Of a DNA stretch of 59,475 nucleotides, positions 1 to 8,264 are shown piece by piece. The stretch's first letter is position 1. The number at the start of each line of letters is the position of its first letter. The translations under genes and the position numbers were made by a program. The stretch comes from HGM04593 sp045612305 (lineage in GTDB: Bacteria > Bacteroidota > Bacteroidia > Bacteroidales > Bacteroidaceae): the NCBI GenBank assembly GCA_045612305.1, contig JAZKYU010000014.1:1-59475 (forward strand), given 5' to 3'. Under the pieces are notes generated by a model. The model had not been told where the DNA came from and ran no database searches. It worked only from the letters and a program-made list of their open reading frames with translations.

Positions 1-1027
1 CAAAAATTATAGCATCGCGTATTGTGTCGGACAGGGTGTTTACGGTGTTGAGAATGTTGGCCGATGTGTCGATCATAATCTCAAGCTCCACATGCGAGGG
101 AAGGCGCTTTTGCAGCTTGGGAAGTTCCTCCTTTATTGCTTTTGAGATGGCTACGGAGTTACCACCGCTCTGCTTCTGAACAATAATCATTGCTCCCTGC
201 TGGCCTTCGATAAAGGTGCGCTGTGAGCGCTCCTGCACGTTGTCTACGATGCGGGCGATGTCTTTGAGGTAGACGTTGGCACCGTTGTGGCTGCCCACAA
301 CGAGGTCGAGCATCTGCTTGGGCTCTTTGAACTCACCCTCGACACGCAGTGTGTAGGTGTTGTTACCGATGTCCATATTACCGCCGGGGATGTTGCGGTT
401 TTCGGCCGAGATTATGGAGCTGACGGTCTCGATGGGGATGTTGTATGCCTCCATCTTGACGGGGTCCATATAGATGTTTATCTCGCGCTCGGGTGCTCCG
501 GCAATAGAGACAGAGCCTACTCCGTCGACACGGGCAAGGGGGTTGGCCACGTTGTCGTCGAGTATCTTGTAGAGTGCGCTTTGGCTCTCTTCGGCCTTCA
601 CCGACATTACAACGATGGGAATCATGTCGGTAGAGAATTTGAAGATGATGGGGGTGTTGGCCTCATCGGGGAGTGAGGACGATACCATATCGAGTTTGTC
701 GCGCACGTCGTTGGTGAGGGCATCGATGTCGTATCCGTACTCAAATTCCAAAGTTATTACCGACACGTTTTCGCGTGAGCTCGATTTTATGTGTTTTAGG
801 TGTTCCACGGAGTTTAGTGTGTTCTCCAATGGGCGTGTGACGTTGTTCTCGATATCCGAGGCACTTGCACCGGTGTAGTATGTGAATACCATAAGGGTGT
901 TTGTCTCGATATCGGGATAAAGGTCGATGGGGAGTTTCGATAGTGAGTAAAGGCCGAACAGGGCTATGGCTATGAAGCATAGCGATGTCATAATGGGCTT
1001 TTTCACCGCGTTTTCATATACACTCAT
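1..1027 (-). CDS. RND efflux transporter, inner-membrane pump (N-terminal part)
   Basis: This is the first 342 residues of an AcrB/MexB-type RND pump, which exports drugs or bile-like compounds across the envelope using the proton gradient. The start is ATG at 1027 (MSVYENAVKKPIMTSL). The first membrane helix is near residues 12-30, followed by the typical LPIDLYPDIETNT stretch and porter-domain text such as TYYTGASASDIENNVTRPLE. The rest of the roughly 1000-residue protein lies beyond the window start. It is the last visible gene of a run tetR-tolC-adaptor-RND, 34 bases after the adaptor gene, so all three pump parts are encoded together. Family assignment is firm; the substrate cannot be read from sequence. 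Confidence 0.93.
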   Translation of the reverse strand, partial: MSVYENAVKKPIMTSLCFIAIALFGLYSLSKLPIDLYPDIETNTLMVFTYYTGASASDIENNVTRPLENTLNSVEHLKHIKSSSRENVSVITLEFEYGYDIDALTNDVRDKLDMVSSSLPDEANTPIIFKFSTDMIPIVVMSVKAEESQSALYKILDDNVANPLARVDGVGSVSIAGAPEREINIYMDPVKMEAYNIPIETVSSIISAENRNIPGGNMDIGNNTYTLRVEGEFKEPKQMLDLVVGSHNGANVYLKDIARIVDNVQERSQRTFIEGQQGAMIIVQKQSGGNSVAISKAIKEELPKLQKRLPSHVELEIMIDTSANILNTVNTLSDTIRDAIIF

Positions 1028-1061
1028 ATTGTACTCTATTTATTTGTTCTTTATGGGTTTA

Positions 1062-2078
1062 TTATTCAATTACTTCAACCTCTCTGCCGTTGTTGAGGCC
1101 TGCGTGTCCTGCAATTACAACGTAGCTGTCGGGGGAGATACCCGAGATGAGCTCGTACTTGTCGCCCAAGCGACGACCAACTTCTATTTTGTTATATGTT
1201 ACCTTACCGTCGGCATATGTATAGACATAGTAGTCGCCTGCACCGGCTTGTTTCACAACTGCTTGGTCGGGGACAACGATGTGGTTCTTTGTTCCAAAGT
1301 TCACGGTTACGTGTCCAAACATACCGGGGCGCACCTTGCGGTCTTTGTTGGCTATTTTAATTTCCACGGGGAAGGTGTGTGTAGCGGAGTTTATTGTGGG
1401 GTACACAATGTCGATGTTGCCCTGGAACTCCTGGCTGCCGTATGTGTCGAAGGTGGCTGTTACAGGAAGGCTTTTGTTGGTTTGGGCGTAGCGGCTCTCG
1501 CTCACGTTTATCTTCATTTTGACAGGTGATATTTGCTCCACAACAAGGATGGGCTGTGCACCGTACATATCGCCGTTGTCGTAGTTACGTGCCGATACCA
1601 CACCGTTGATGGGGCTTGTGAGCACGGTGTTTTCGAGCTTGTTGGCGAGTGCTTTTTTGTTTATCTCGAGTTGTGTTTTTGCATTGTCATACTCGGCTGT
1701 TGATACTCCGCCAACTTTGTATAGTTCTTCGATGCGCTTAAAGTCTATCTCTTGGTTTTCAACCTGCAGTTTGAGCTGGTCGAGGCTGCTCGCGTCGAGC
1801 TCTACAAGTTTTTGACCCTTGCTCACGTTGTCACCAACTTCTACAAGAATCTTTTTTATGCGCAGTGCCGAATTGGGGATGATGTTGTTCTTCACCTCGG
1901 CTTCTACTATGGTTGTGAATTCTTCGAGCTGTGCTACATCTTGCGATGTTACTTGTGCAATTTTTACTTTGTGCTTCTCGTCTTGCAATTGTTGTGTGGT
2001 TTCTTGTTTCTCGGAACTGCCGCAAGAGCACAAGAGTGCTGTGGTGGCAAATGCGATGAGTGTCAGATTTCTTTTCAT
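1062..2078 (-). CDS. RND efflux periplasmic adaptor (membrane fusion protein)
   Basis: This 338-residue protein is an HlyD/AcrA-type adaptor that links the inner-membrane RND pump to the TolC channel. The N-terminus is a lipoprotein signal ending at Cys19 (LLCSC followed by GSSEK), so it is probably anchored in a membrane. Residues about 60-100 form the first half of the biotinyl-lipoyl-like domain (VEVGDNVSKGQKLVELD), then a short alpha-hairpin, then the second lipoyl half (LTSPINGVVSARNYDNGDMY). The C-terminal half has the beta-barrel and membrane-proximal domains (VRPGMFGHVTVNFG). It lies 16 bases after tolC and 34 bases before the RND gene. Confidence 0.93.
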   Translation of the reverse strand: MKRNLTLIAFATTALLCSCGSSEKQETTQQLQDEKHKVKIAQVTSQDVAQLEEFTTIVEAEVKNNIIPNSALRIKKILVEVGDNVSKGQKLVELDASSLDQLKLQVENQEIDFKRIEELYKVGGVSTAEYDNAKTQLEINKKALANKLENTVLTSPINGVVSARNYDNGDMYGAQPILVVEQISPVKMKINVSESRYAQTNKSLPVTATFDTYGSQEFQGNIDIVYPTINSATHTFPVEIKIANKDRKVRPGMFGHVTVNFGTKNHIVVPDQAVVKQAGAGDYYVYTYADGKVTYNKIEVGRRLGDKYELISGISPDSYVVIAGHAGLNNGREVEVIE

Positions 2079-2094
2079 AATCGTCTATATGTTT

Positions 2095-3417
2095 TTATTT
2101 ATTTTTTCCCATTATTGTGTTAAGCTCTGATTTTGCTATCAGATAATCGTATATAGTGTTGTTGTATGTGAGCTGCACGTTTGTGAGCGATACTTGTGAG
2201 TTTGTGAGTTCGAGTATGGTACCACGGCCCACTTCGTAGCGTTTCTGGCTTATGTCGAGGCCTTTCTTTGCAAGCTCCACGGCTGTTTTGTTGCTTTCGA
2301 GTTGTTCGGCACTCTTTGTCATATTGTTCAGGTAGCTTTGTGCCTGCATACCTAGCATGCGCTCTGTGTTGGCACGTGTTTCGGCAAGTTGCCACTGCTG
2401 TATTTTGTTGCTCTTCATCTTGGTGAAGTTGCTTGCCTGGAACAGGGGAATTGTGAGGGAGAGCGCGATGGATGAGCTATTGGTCCATTTATAGTCGAGC
2501 ACTTTCCAGTCTTCGTTGTATTGCGACTGGTATTGCAGGCTTCCGCTTAATGCCAAGGTGGGCATAAAGTTGGTTTTCAACAGGCTGCGCTGTTTCTTGA
2601 GAAGTGCTGCCTGTAGGTCTATGGCTTTGAGTGTGGAGTTGTCTTCGAGGGTGATGCTTTGTGTGCTGGCATCCTTGTTCATTGCTGCCTCGTAGTTCTT
2701 GAGGTTGTCGTCGATTACGATGTTTACATCGGCTGTGATGCCCATAAGCACTTTTAGTTGAAGCTGGGCTATCTCTACAGCGTTCTCACCGCTTACAACA
2801 GAGGGCCAGGCGTTGTTTTTTTGCACTTCGGCACTTATCTTGTCGTACTCGCTAACGCTACCTTGTTGGAATTTTGCGTTCACAATATTGAAGTTCTCCT
2901 CGGCGAGTTTGTAGTTTTGCAGGAGCACGTCGTAGGAGTCTTGTGCAAGCAGTAGTTGGTAGAAAGCTTTGGTTACTTGGTTCACCATATCGATTTTTGA
3001 ACCGCGGCTTTTCTCGGCTGCAAGCTCCACATCGGCTTTTGTGAGGCTCATTGTTTTGTATATTGCGGGTGCAAAGATGGGGAGCGATACTTGCAAAGTT
3101 CCGTTCCAGGTGCTTGCATCGTCTTTACCTAGTTTTATTGGCTGACCACCAAAGTTCATCTCGGCAGCTTTAATGGTGTAGCTCATGCTACCGGTGAGCG
3201 ATGCTGTGGGCAGAAGATTCATCCACGCTTCGTTTTGTGCCACTTTCTTGAGTTCAATCTCTTTGTCGGCAACTTTGATTGTGGGGTTTTCGCTCAAGGC
3301 AAGCTCTATGGCTTTGTCGAGAGTGAGGTGCATTGTGGGGGTTGTCTCTTGTGCTTTTGCTGGTGACAAAGCTGCAAGTAAGGCAACAGCTGTTGTTAAT
3401 AGCGTTTTCAACTTCAT
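2095..3417 (-). CDS. TolC-family outer-membrane efflux channel
   Basis: This 440-residue TolC-like protein supplies the outer-membrane exit duct for the adjacent RND pump. It starts with a clear Sec signal peptide (about residues 1-22, ending SPAKAQ). Two OEP repeats follow: LTLDKAIELALSENPTIKVADKEIELKK near residue 31, and a second copy with the characteristic KKGLDISQKRYEVGRGTILELTNSQ near residue 390. The long helical segments between them match the TolC tunnel. It follows the tetR gene by only 13 bases, so it is the first structural gene of the efflux operon. Confidence 0.93.
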   Translation of the reverse strand: MKLKTLLTTAVALLAALSPAKAQETTPTMHLTLDKAIELALSENPTIKVADKEIELKKVAQNEAWMNLLPTASLTGSMSYTIKAAEMNFGGQPIKLGKDDASTWNGTLQVSLPIFAPAIYKTMSLTKADVELAAEKSRGSKIDMVNQVTKAFYQLLLAQDSYDVLLQNYKLAEENFNIVNAKFQQGSVSEYDKISAEVQKNNAWPSVVSGENAVEIAQLQLKVLMGITADVNIVIDDNLKNYEAAMNKDASTQSITLEDNSTLKAIDLQAALLKKQRSLLKTNFMPTLALSGSLQYQSQYNEDWKVLDYKWTNSSSIALSLTIPLFQASNFTKMKSNKIQQWQLAETRANTERMLGMQAQSYLNNMTKSAEQLESNKTAVELAKKGLDISQKRYEVGRGTILELTNSQVSLTNVQLTYNNTIYDYLIAKSELNTIMGKNK

Positions 3418-3430
3418 AATTATATAATTG

Positions 3431-4075
3431 TTATTTATTACTTTTTATAAATTCTTCTATCTTTTCACGCCCCTTGGCTGTGGCTATACCTCGCAGGTAG
3501 AAGAGGATGAGCAGGCGGCCTAGCTGGTCGGGGGTGTAGTTGCTGAGCTCGTTATCGGGTGTTTGCTTGTTTATGGTCATAATGAGCTCGAGGTCGCGTT
3601 TTAGGATAAAGGCGAGGATTTTAAAGTCGGCATCTTCGCGAAAGAGGCCTTGACGGCGACCTTCTTCCATCCAAGCGATGAATTTTTTTTCGTTTCTCTT
3701 GTCTCTTTCTTTGTTCCTGTTGCGCACGTCGGGGTAGCGGTCGAGGTCGGTAAAGAATTTTTTGTTTATGTTTTTAAGGTTGTCGAAGTATAGGTTGTAA
3801 AGACTTAAAATAACGTCGAATATGTCGGTTGAGCCTTTTATAATTTCGCGTGCTTTGGCGTGCATTATTTGTTGGTGATGCTTGAGTGCCTCGGCCACGA
3901 GTATCTCTTTGTCGGTGAAGAGTTCGTAGATGGTGCGCTTGGACACTGATATGTGCGATGCGATGTCGTCCATCTTTACATCTTTTATACCGTGCTTGAA
4001 GAATAGCTCGAGCGTTGCCTCCACTATCTTTTGTTTTGCTTCGCTACGGTTGTTTTCTTCTTTGCTGTTTTTCAT
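3431..4075 (-). CDS. TetR/AcrR-family repressor of the efflux operon
   Basis: A 214-residue TetR-type regulator. The N-terminal helix-turn-helix is at about residues 32-56 (VKMDDIASHISVSKRTIYELFTDKE). The C-terminal part is a helical ligand domain of no recognisable subfamily. I chose ATG at 4075, not the longer frame starting at 4132, because a full promoter (TTTG-N19-TAATTTTG at 4103-4133) lies inside that extension. The gene is first in the tetR-tolC-adaptor-RND run. The promoter lies within a perfect inverted repeat at 4114-4143, which suggests autoregulation and control of the whole operon. Its inducer is not predictable. Confidence 0.9.
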   Translation of the reverse strand: MKNSKEENNRSEAKQKIVEATLELFFKHGIKDVKMDDIASHISVSKRTIYELFTDKEILVAEALKHHQQIMHAKAREIIKGSTDIFDVILSLYNLYFDNLKNINKKFFTDLDRYPDVRNRNKERDKRNEKKFIAWMEEGRRQGLFREDADFKILAFILKRDLELIMTINKQTPDNELSNYTPDQLGRLLILFYLRGIATAKGREKIEEFIKSNK

Positions 4076-4102
4076 CTTTTCTACCGAATTTCTTTTACGT
4101 TG

Positions 4103-4133
4103 CAAAATTACACAGAAAACTTTTTTCCGCAAA
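4103..4133 (-). promoter_or_regulatory. Promoter of the tetR-efflux operon
   Basis: On the minus strand this reads TTTG (4133-4130), 19 bases, then TAATTTTG (4110-4103). It is a full match to the Bacteroidetes housekeeping consensus TTTG-N19/21-TAnnTTTG. The -7 element lies 27 bases before the ATG at 4075. Confidence 0.8.
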
Positions 4134-4143
4134 AAAGTTTTCT
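4114..4143. promoter_or_regulatory. Candidate TetR operator, perfect 13-4-13 palindrome
   Basis: The arms AGAAAACTTTTTT and AAAAAAGTTTTCT are exact inverted copies separated by CCGC. The 30-base element covers the -33 box and most of the spacer of the tetR promoter. A repressor bound there would block RNA polymerase. Its link to the adjacent TetR protein is an inference from position. Confidence 0.6.
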
Positions 4144-4200
4144 AACTTTATTTTTCTTCTTTGGTGATTTTAGTTTTTTTAGCATTTAAGCGTAAAAAAA

Positions 4201-4226
4201 GCGCATAACACTTTTTTGTTATGCGC
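4201..4226. terminator. Bidirectional rho-independent terminator after the secA operon
   Basis: The stem GCGCATAACA / TGTTATGCGC (10 bp, 6-base loop) is flanked by T-rich sequence on the right and A7 on the left. It can end minus-strand transcription from secA and its partner before the tetR promoter. Confidence 0.8.
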
Positions 4227-4251
4227 CTTTTTATCGATTATTTTTCCAAAA

Positions 4252-4686
4252 TCAATCCTCGAGCAGGTGTTTGAGAAATTCGTTCATCTCCTCGTCGAAG
4301 CCTTTTAAGAGGTCTTCGTTCAAGATTACGGTGTCGTCGTCTATGTAGAGCAGGTCTACGATAGCCTCTTTTTCCTCGTCGACAAGCACGAAGGAGTAGG
4401 GTTTTGCTATGTTTAAGCTATCGAATATGCCATCTTCTTGCATTTTGCCTAGCTCGTGGCGAAGCTCTTTCTCATACTCTTTTTCGTCGTGCGTGCGTTC
4501 CCACTCTTTAATATGTACGCGCGCGAGGGGCTTGTCGTCATCGTTGTAGATGGTGAGTGTGCCTGTTTCGCCGTTTACATAGAGGTGAAAATCGGTTACG
4601 CTTGTCTCCTCGGCTGTGATGAAGCTGCGCGCCATCTCTTTTATGGCGTTCTTGAGGCTCTCTTGTGTTTGTGTGCTTAATGGCAT
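4252..4686 (-). CDS. Uncharacterised small acidic protein co-transcribed with secA
   Basis: I do not recognise a named domain in this 144-residue protein. It has no signal peptide or membrane segment and is strongly acidic, especially toward the C-terminus (many Asp and Glu after residue 100). Alternating beta-like stretches (VTDFHLYVNGETGTLTIYND, YSFVLVDEEKEAIVDLLYID) suggest a small alpha/beta cytosolic fold. It starts 12 bases after the secA stop and is followed by a terminator, so secA and this gene form a two-gene operon. A role alongside SecA-dependent export is plausible from context only. It could equally be an unrelated conserved Bacteroidales protein. Confidence 0.75.
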   Translation of the reverse strand: MPLSTQTQESLKNAIKEMARSFITAEETSVTDFHLYVNGETGTLTIYNDDDKPLARVHIKEWERTHDEKEYEKELRHELGKMQEDGIFDSLNIAKPYSFVLVDEEKEAIVDLLYIDDDTVILNEDLLKGFDEEMNEFLKHLLED

Positions 4687-4698
4687 ATGCGTGGCTTT

Positions 4699-7600
4699 TT
4701 AAATGTTTTTACCGTGGCAGTGTTTGAATTTCTTACCGCTTCCGCAGGGGCAGGGGTCGTTGCGACCTACTGTTTTTTCGGCTCTCACAGGCTCGCGGTG
4801 CTCTGCGCGGGTGTCGTGCTGAGCTGCGGCTTGCTGGTGCGCGTCGTTGAGGTCGACTTTTGTTTCGTTGTATTTGGGTTTTTGCTTGCTGCGTTTGGGG
4901 TCGGGGGCCACATGTACATCCTGACGCTCTTGTACGGGTATCTGCCCGCGTAGGAGGATGGATGCTGTCTGGTCGTTAATTTTGTTGACCATCTTGTCGA
5001 AGAGGGTTACCGACTCGAGCTTGAATATCAAAAGCGGGTCTTTTTGCTCGTAGCTTGCGTTCTGTACCGAGTGCTTAAGCTCGTCGAGGTCGCGTAAGTT
5101 CTCTTTCCAAGAGTTGTCGATGGTGTGGAGGAGTATGGCTTTTTCAAAGCACTTAATCACCTCTTTTCCTTTGCTCTCGTATGCTGCGGCAAGCGGCACG
5201 GGTATCTGGTATATGTGTCGGCCGTCGGTTATGGGCACGTATATGTGCTTGTCGCGCATAGCTTCGTTGTTCTTGTAAATGTACTCTATGTAGGGGAAAG
5301 CTACCTGGGCCATACGCTCGGTCTTCTGTTTGAAGTTTTCCATAACGGCCTCGAAGCATTTTTCGGCAAGTTCGTTGGTGTCGAGCTTTCTGTAGTCGTC
5401 CTCGTTGGCAATGGGGAGCTCTGTGGCAAGCACGCGCAAGAACTCCATCTTGGCGTCCTCGTAGTAACAGTTTTCTACAATATTGTAGCAACGGTCCCAT
5501 ATGATGTTCACAATGTCCATACCTATGCGCTCGCCGATGAGTGCGTGGCGGCGTTTGGTGTATATTACGGTACGTTGCTTGTTCATCACATCGTCATACT
5601 CGAGAAGGCGTTTACGCATACCGAAGTTGTTCTCCTCAACTTTTTTCTGTGCACGTTCTATGGAGCTCGATATCATAGGATGCTCTATCATATCGCCGTC
5701 TTTGAAGCCCATAAATTTGTTGTCGAGCAACTTGGCTATTCTCTCGGAACCGAAGAGGCGCATAAGGTTGTCCTCGAGCGACACGAAGAATACCGAAGAG
5801 CCCGGGTCGCCCTGACGGCCTGAACGTCCGCGTAGCTGGCGGTCGACACGACGAGATTCGTGGCGCTCGGTACCGATGATGGCAAGACCGCCTGCGTCGC
5901 GTACCTCCTGGCTTAGTTTAATATCGGTACCACGGCCGGCCATATTGGTGGCGATGGTTACTGTGCCCGAAAGACCGGCTTTTGCTACAATGTCGGCCTC
6001 TTTCTGGTGCAACTTGGCGTTGAGCACGTTGTGTGCTATGCCACGCATTGTGAGCATGCGGCTCAACATCTCCGAAATTTCTACCGATGTGGTACCTACC
6101 AACACGGGGCGTCCTTGTTTTACAAGGCTTTCTATTTCCTCGATAACGGCTTTGTATTTCTCGCGCTTGGTCTTGTAGACACGGTCGTTCATGTCTTTGC
6201 GAGCGATGGGGCGGTTTGTGGGTATCACAACCACGTCGAGCTTGTATATATCCCAAAACTCTCCAGCCTCTGTTTCGGCGGTACCGGTCATACCCGAGAG
6301 TTTGTGGTACATGCGGAAGTAGTTTTGCAGTGTGATGGTGGCAAAGGTTTGCGAAGCGGCCTCTACCTTCACGCGCTCTTTAGCCTCGATGGCTTGGTGC
6401 AAGCCGTCGGAGTAGCGGCGGCCTTCCATGATGCGGCCTGTTTGCTCGTCGACGATTTTAACTTGCCCGTCCTCGGTTACAACATACTCGACATCGCGGT
6501 CGAACATGGTGTATGCCTTGAGGAGCTGGTTTATGGTGTGTATGCGCTCCGATTTTACAGCATAGTTGGTGAGGAGCTCGTCTTTCTTTGTTGCTTTCTC
6601 CTCGCCGGTGAGGGTGTTGTCGTTCTCTAGCGCCGACAACTCTGTGGCTATGTCGGGGAGCACAAAGAGGGTTTGGTCTTTTGAGTTGCCGGTTATGAGT
6701 TCTATACCTTTGTCGGTGAGTTCCACGCTGTTGTGCTTCTCGTCTATAACAAAGTAGAGCGGCTCGGTGGCCTCGGGCATACGTTTGTTGTTCTGCTCTA
6801 TGTAGTACTCTTCGGTCTTGAGGAGGCCTGTTTTAACGCCCGGCTCGCTGAGTAGCTTTATGAGTGGCTTGTTCTTGGGCAACGCCTTGTGTGTGCGGAA
6901 GAGTGAGAGGTAGCCTTGTGTAACCTCGTCTTTGTTACTTGAGTATATGAGCTTGCGTGCCTCGGCAAGGAGCTGGGTTGCAAGCTTTTTCTGTGCGTCG
7001 ACGAGACGCTCTACCAAGGGGCGGTACTCTTCGAACATTTGGTCTTCGTTGCGGGGTACGGGGCCCGATATAATGAGCGGGGTACGGGCGTCGTCGATGA
7101 GCACGGAGTCTACCTCATCGACTATGGCGTAGTTGTGCATACGCTGCACGAGGTCGGCCGGTTGTGTGGCCATATTGTCGCGTAGATAGTCGAAACCAAA
7201 CTCGTTATTTGTACCGAAGGTGATGTCGGCAAGGTAGGCGTTGCGGCGTGCGTCGGAGTTGGGCTCGTGTTTGTCTATACAGTCGACACGCAGGCCGTGG
7301 AACATATAGAGGGGACCCATCCACTCGGAGTCGCGCTTTGCGAGGTAGTCGTTGACGGTTACCACGTGCACACCGTTACCTGTGAGCGCGTTGAGGAAGA
7401 CGGGGAGGGTTGCCACGAGGGTTTTACCCTCACCTGTTGCCATCTCGGCTATGCGGCCTTTGTGCAGAACAACTCCACCAAAGAGCTGTACGTCGTAGTG
7501 TATCATGTTCCACACGGTTTCGTTGCCACCAGCTTTCCAGCGGTTTTGGTATATGGCTTTATCGCCGTCGATGCTCACAAAATCGTATTTTGCGGCGAGC

Positions 7601-8010
7601 TCGCGGTCGAACTCTGTGGCTGTAACCTCTATCTCTTTGTTCTCGGTAAAGCGGCGGGCTGTATCTTTTACTATGGCAAAAGCCTCGGGCAGGGCCTCGT
7701 CGAGCGCTTTGTCGAGCTTCTCGAGTACCTCTTTTTCGAGTTTGTCTATTTGGTTGAAGATGCTCTCGCGTTTCTCGAGCTCTGTATTTTCTATACTTGC
7801 CTTGAGCTCTGCAATCTTTTTGCGCTCGTCGGTTACTGTGCTTTGAATTTTATTCTTTAGCTCTGTGGTTTTTGCGCGTAGCTCGTCGTTGCTAAGTGCG
7901 CTTATGGCAGGGTATGCTGCCTTTATCTTTTCTACCCAGGGGGTTATCTCTCGTCTGTCGCGGCTTGCTTTGTTGCCGAAAAGTTTGCTTATAAATTCGT
8001 TAAATCCCAT
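4699..8010 (-). CDS. secA: SecA preprotein translocase ATPase
   Basis: SecA drives unfolded preproteins through SecYEG by ATP hydrolysis. The 1103-residue length is typical of Bacteroidetes SecA, which carries an insertion in the first nucleotide-binding domain (about residues 335-400). Walker A is at about 190-198 (EMATGEGKTL) and the DEVD box at 298-301. Later motifs include NMAGRGTDIKL and GRSGRQGDPGSS of the second ATPase domain. The last 20 residues form the SEC-C zinc site (CPCGSGKKFKHCHG), which in other bacteria contacts SecB or phospholipid. It leads a two-gene operon with the acidic protein at 4252. Confidence 0.98.
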   Translation of the reverse strand: MGFNEFISKLFGNKASRDRREITPWVEKIKAAYPAISALSNDELRAKTTELKNKIQSTVTDERKKIAELKASIENTELEKRESIFNQIDKLEKEVLEKLDKALDEALPEAFAIVKDTARRFTENKEIEVTATEFDRELAAKYDFVSIDGDKAIYQNRWKAGGNETVWNMIHYDVQLFGGVVLHKGRIAEMATGEGKTLVATLPVFLNALTGNGVHVVTVNDYLAKRDSEWMGPLYMFHGLRVDCIDKHEPNSDARRNAYLADITFGTNNEFGFDYLRDNMATQPADLVQRMHNYAIVDEVDSVLIDDARTPLIISGPVPRNEDQMFEEYRPLVERLVDAQKKLATQLLAEARKLIYSSNKDEVTQGYLSLFRTHKALPKNKPLIKLLSEPGVKTGLLKTEEYYIEQNNKRMPEATEPLYFVIDEKHNSVELTDKGIELITGNSKDQTLFVLPDIATELSALENDNTLTGEEKATKKDELLTNYAVKSERIHTINQLLKAYTMFDRDVEYVVTEDGQVKIVDEQTGRIMEGRRYSDGLHQAIEAKERVKVEAASQTFATITLQNYFRMYHKLSGMTGTAETEAGEFWDIYKLDVVVIPTNRPIARKDMNDRVYKTKREKYKAVIEEIESLVKQGRPVLVGTTSVEISEMLSRMLTMRGIAHNVLNAKLHQKEADIVAKAGLSGTVTIATNMAGRGTDIKLSQEVRDAGGLAIIGTERHESRRVDRQLRGRSGRQGDPGSSVFFVSLEDNLMRLFGSERIAKLLDNKFMGFKDGDMIEHPMISSSIERAQKKVEENNFGMRKRLLEYDDVMNKQRTVIYTKRRHALIGERIGMDIVNIIWDRCYNIVENCYYEDAKMEFLRVLATELPIANEDDYRKLDTNELAEKCFEAVMENFKQKTERMAQVAFPYIEYIYKNNEAMRDKHIYVPITDGRHIYQIPVPLAAAYESKGKEVIKCFEKAILLHTIDNSWKENLRDLDELKHSVQNASYEQKDPLLIFKLESVTLFDKMVNKINDQTASILLRGQIPVQERQDVHVAPDPKRSKQKPKYNETKVDLNDAHQQAAAQHDTRAEHREPVRAEKTVGRNDPCPCGSGKKFKHCHGKNI

Positions 8011-8076
8011 ATGTGATATTATTTTTTTCTTAATTCAAGTGCCGCTTGTGTTGCTGCGGCGCTGCAAATGCAATTA

Positions 8077-8108
8077 CAAAGATATAAATATAATTATGAA
8101 TATCGAAA
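8077..8108 (-). promoter_or_regulatory. Promoter of secA
   Basis: The minus strand reads TTTC, 20 bases, TATCTTTG. The -7 element is a perfect TAnnTTTG; the -33 element has one mismatch to TTTG. It gives a leader of about 60 bases before the ATG at 8010. Confidence 0.65.
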
Positions 8109-8216
8109 CAATAACTCTTTTAATTTGTGCAGAAAAACACTCTGCTGATGTTATTGTTGCAAAAAACGTGCCAAAGTTTTTGTACTATTGTGGCGCTGTG
8201 GTTAATCTTTTTTGTT

Positions 8217-8224
8217 TATCTTCG
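8217..8224 (+). promoter_or_regulatory. Possible -7 element for the GH110 gene
   Basis: TATCTTCG differs from TAnnTTTG at one base and lies 40 bases before the ATG at 8265. No convincing -33 box is found at the usual spacing, so this is tentative. Confidence 0.35.
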
Positions 8225-8264
8225 CAGAAATAATACTTGAATCCCGAAAAACATATAAAAGATT

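Noticed and set aside
4076..4132. Longer TetR start at 4132
   Set aside because: The added 19 codons contain the promoter and operator, so they are not translated.
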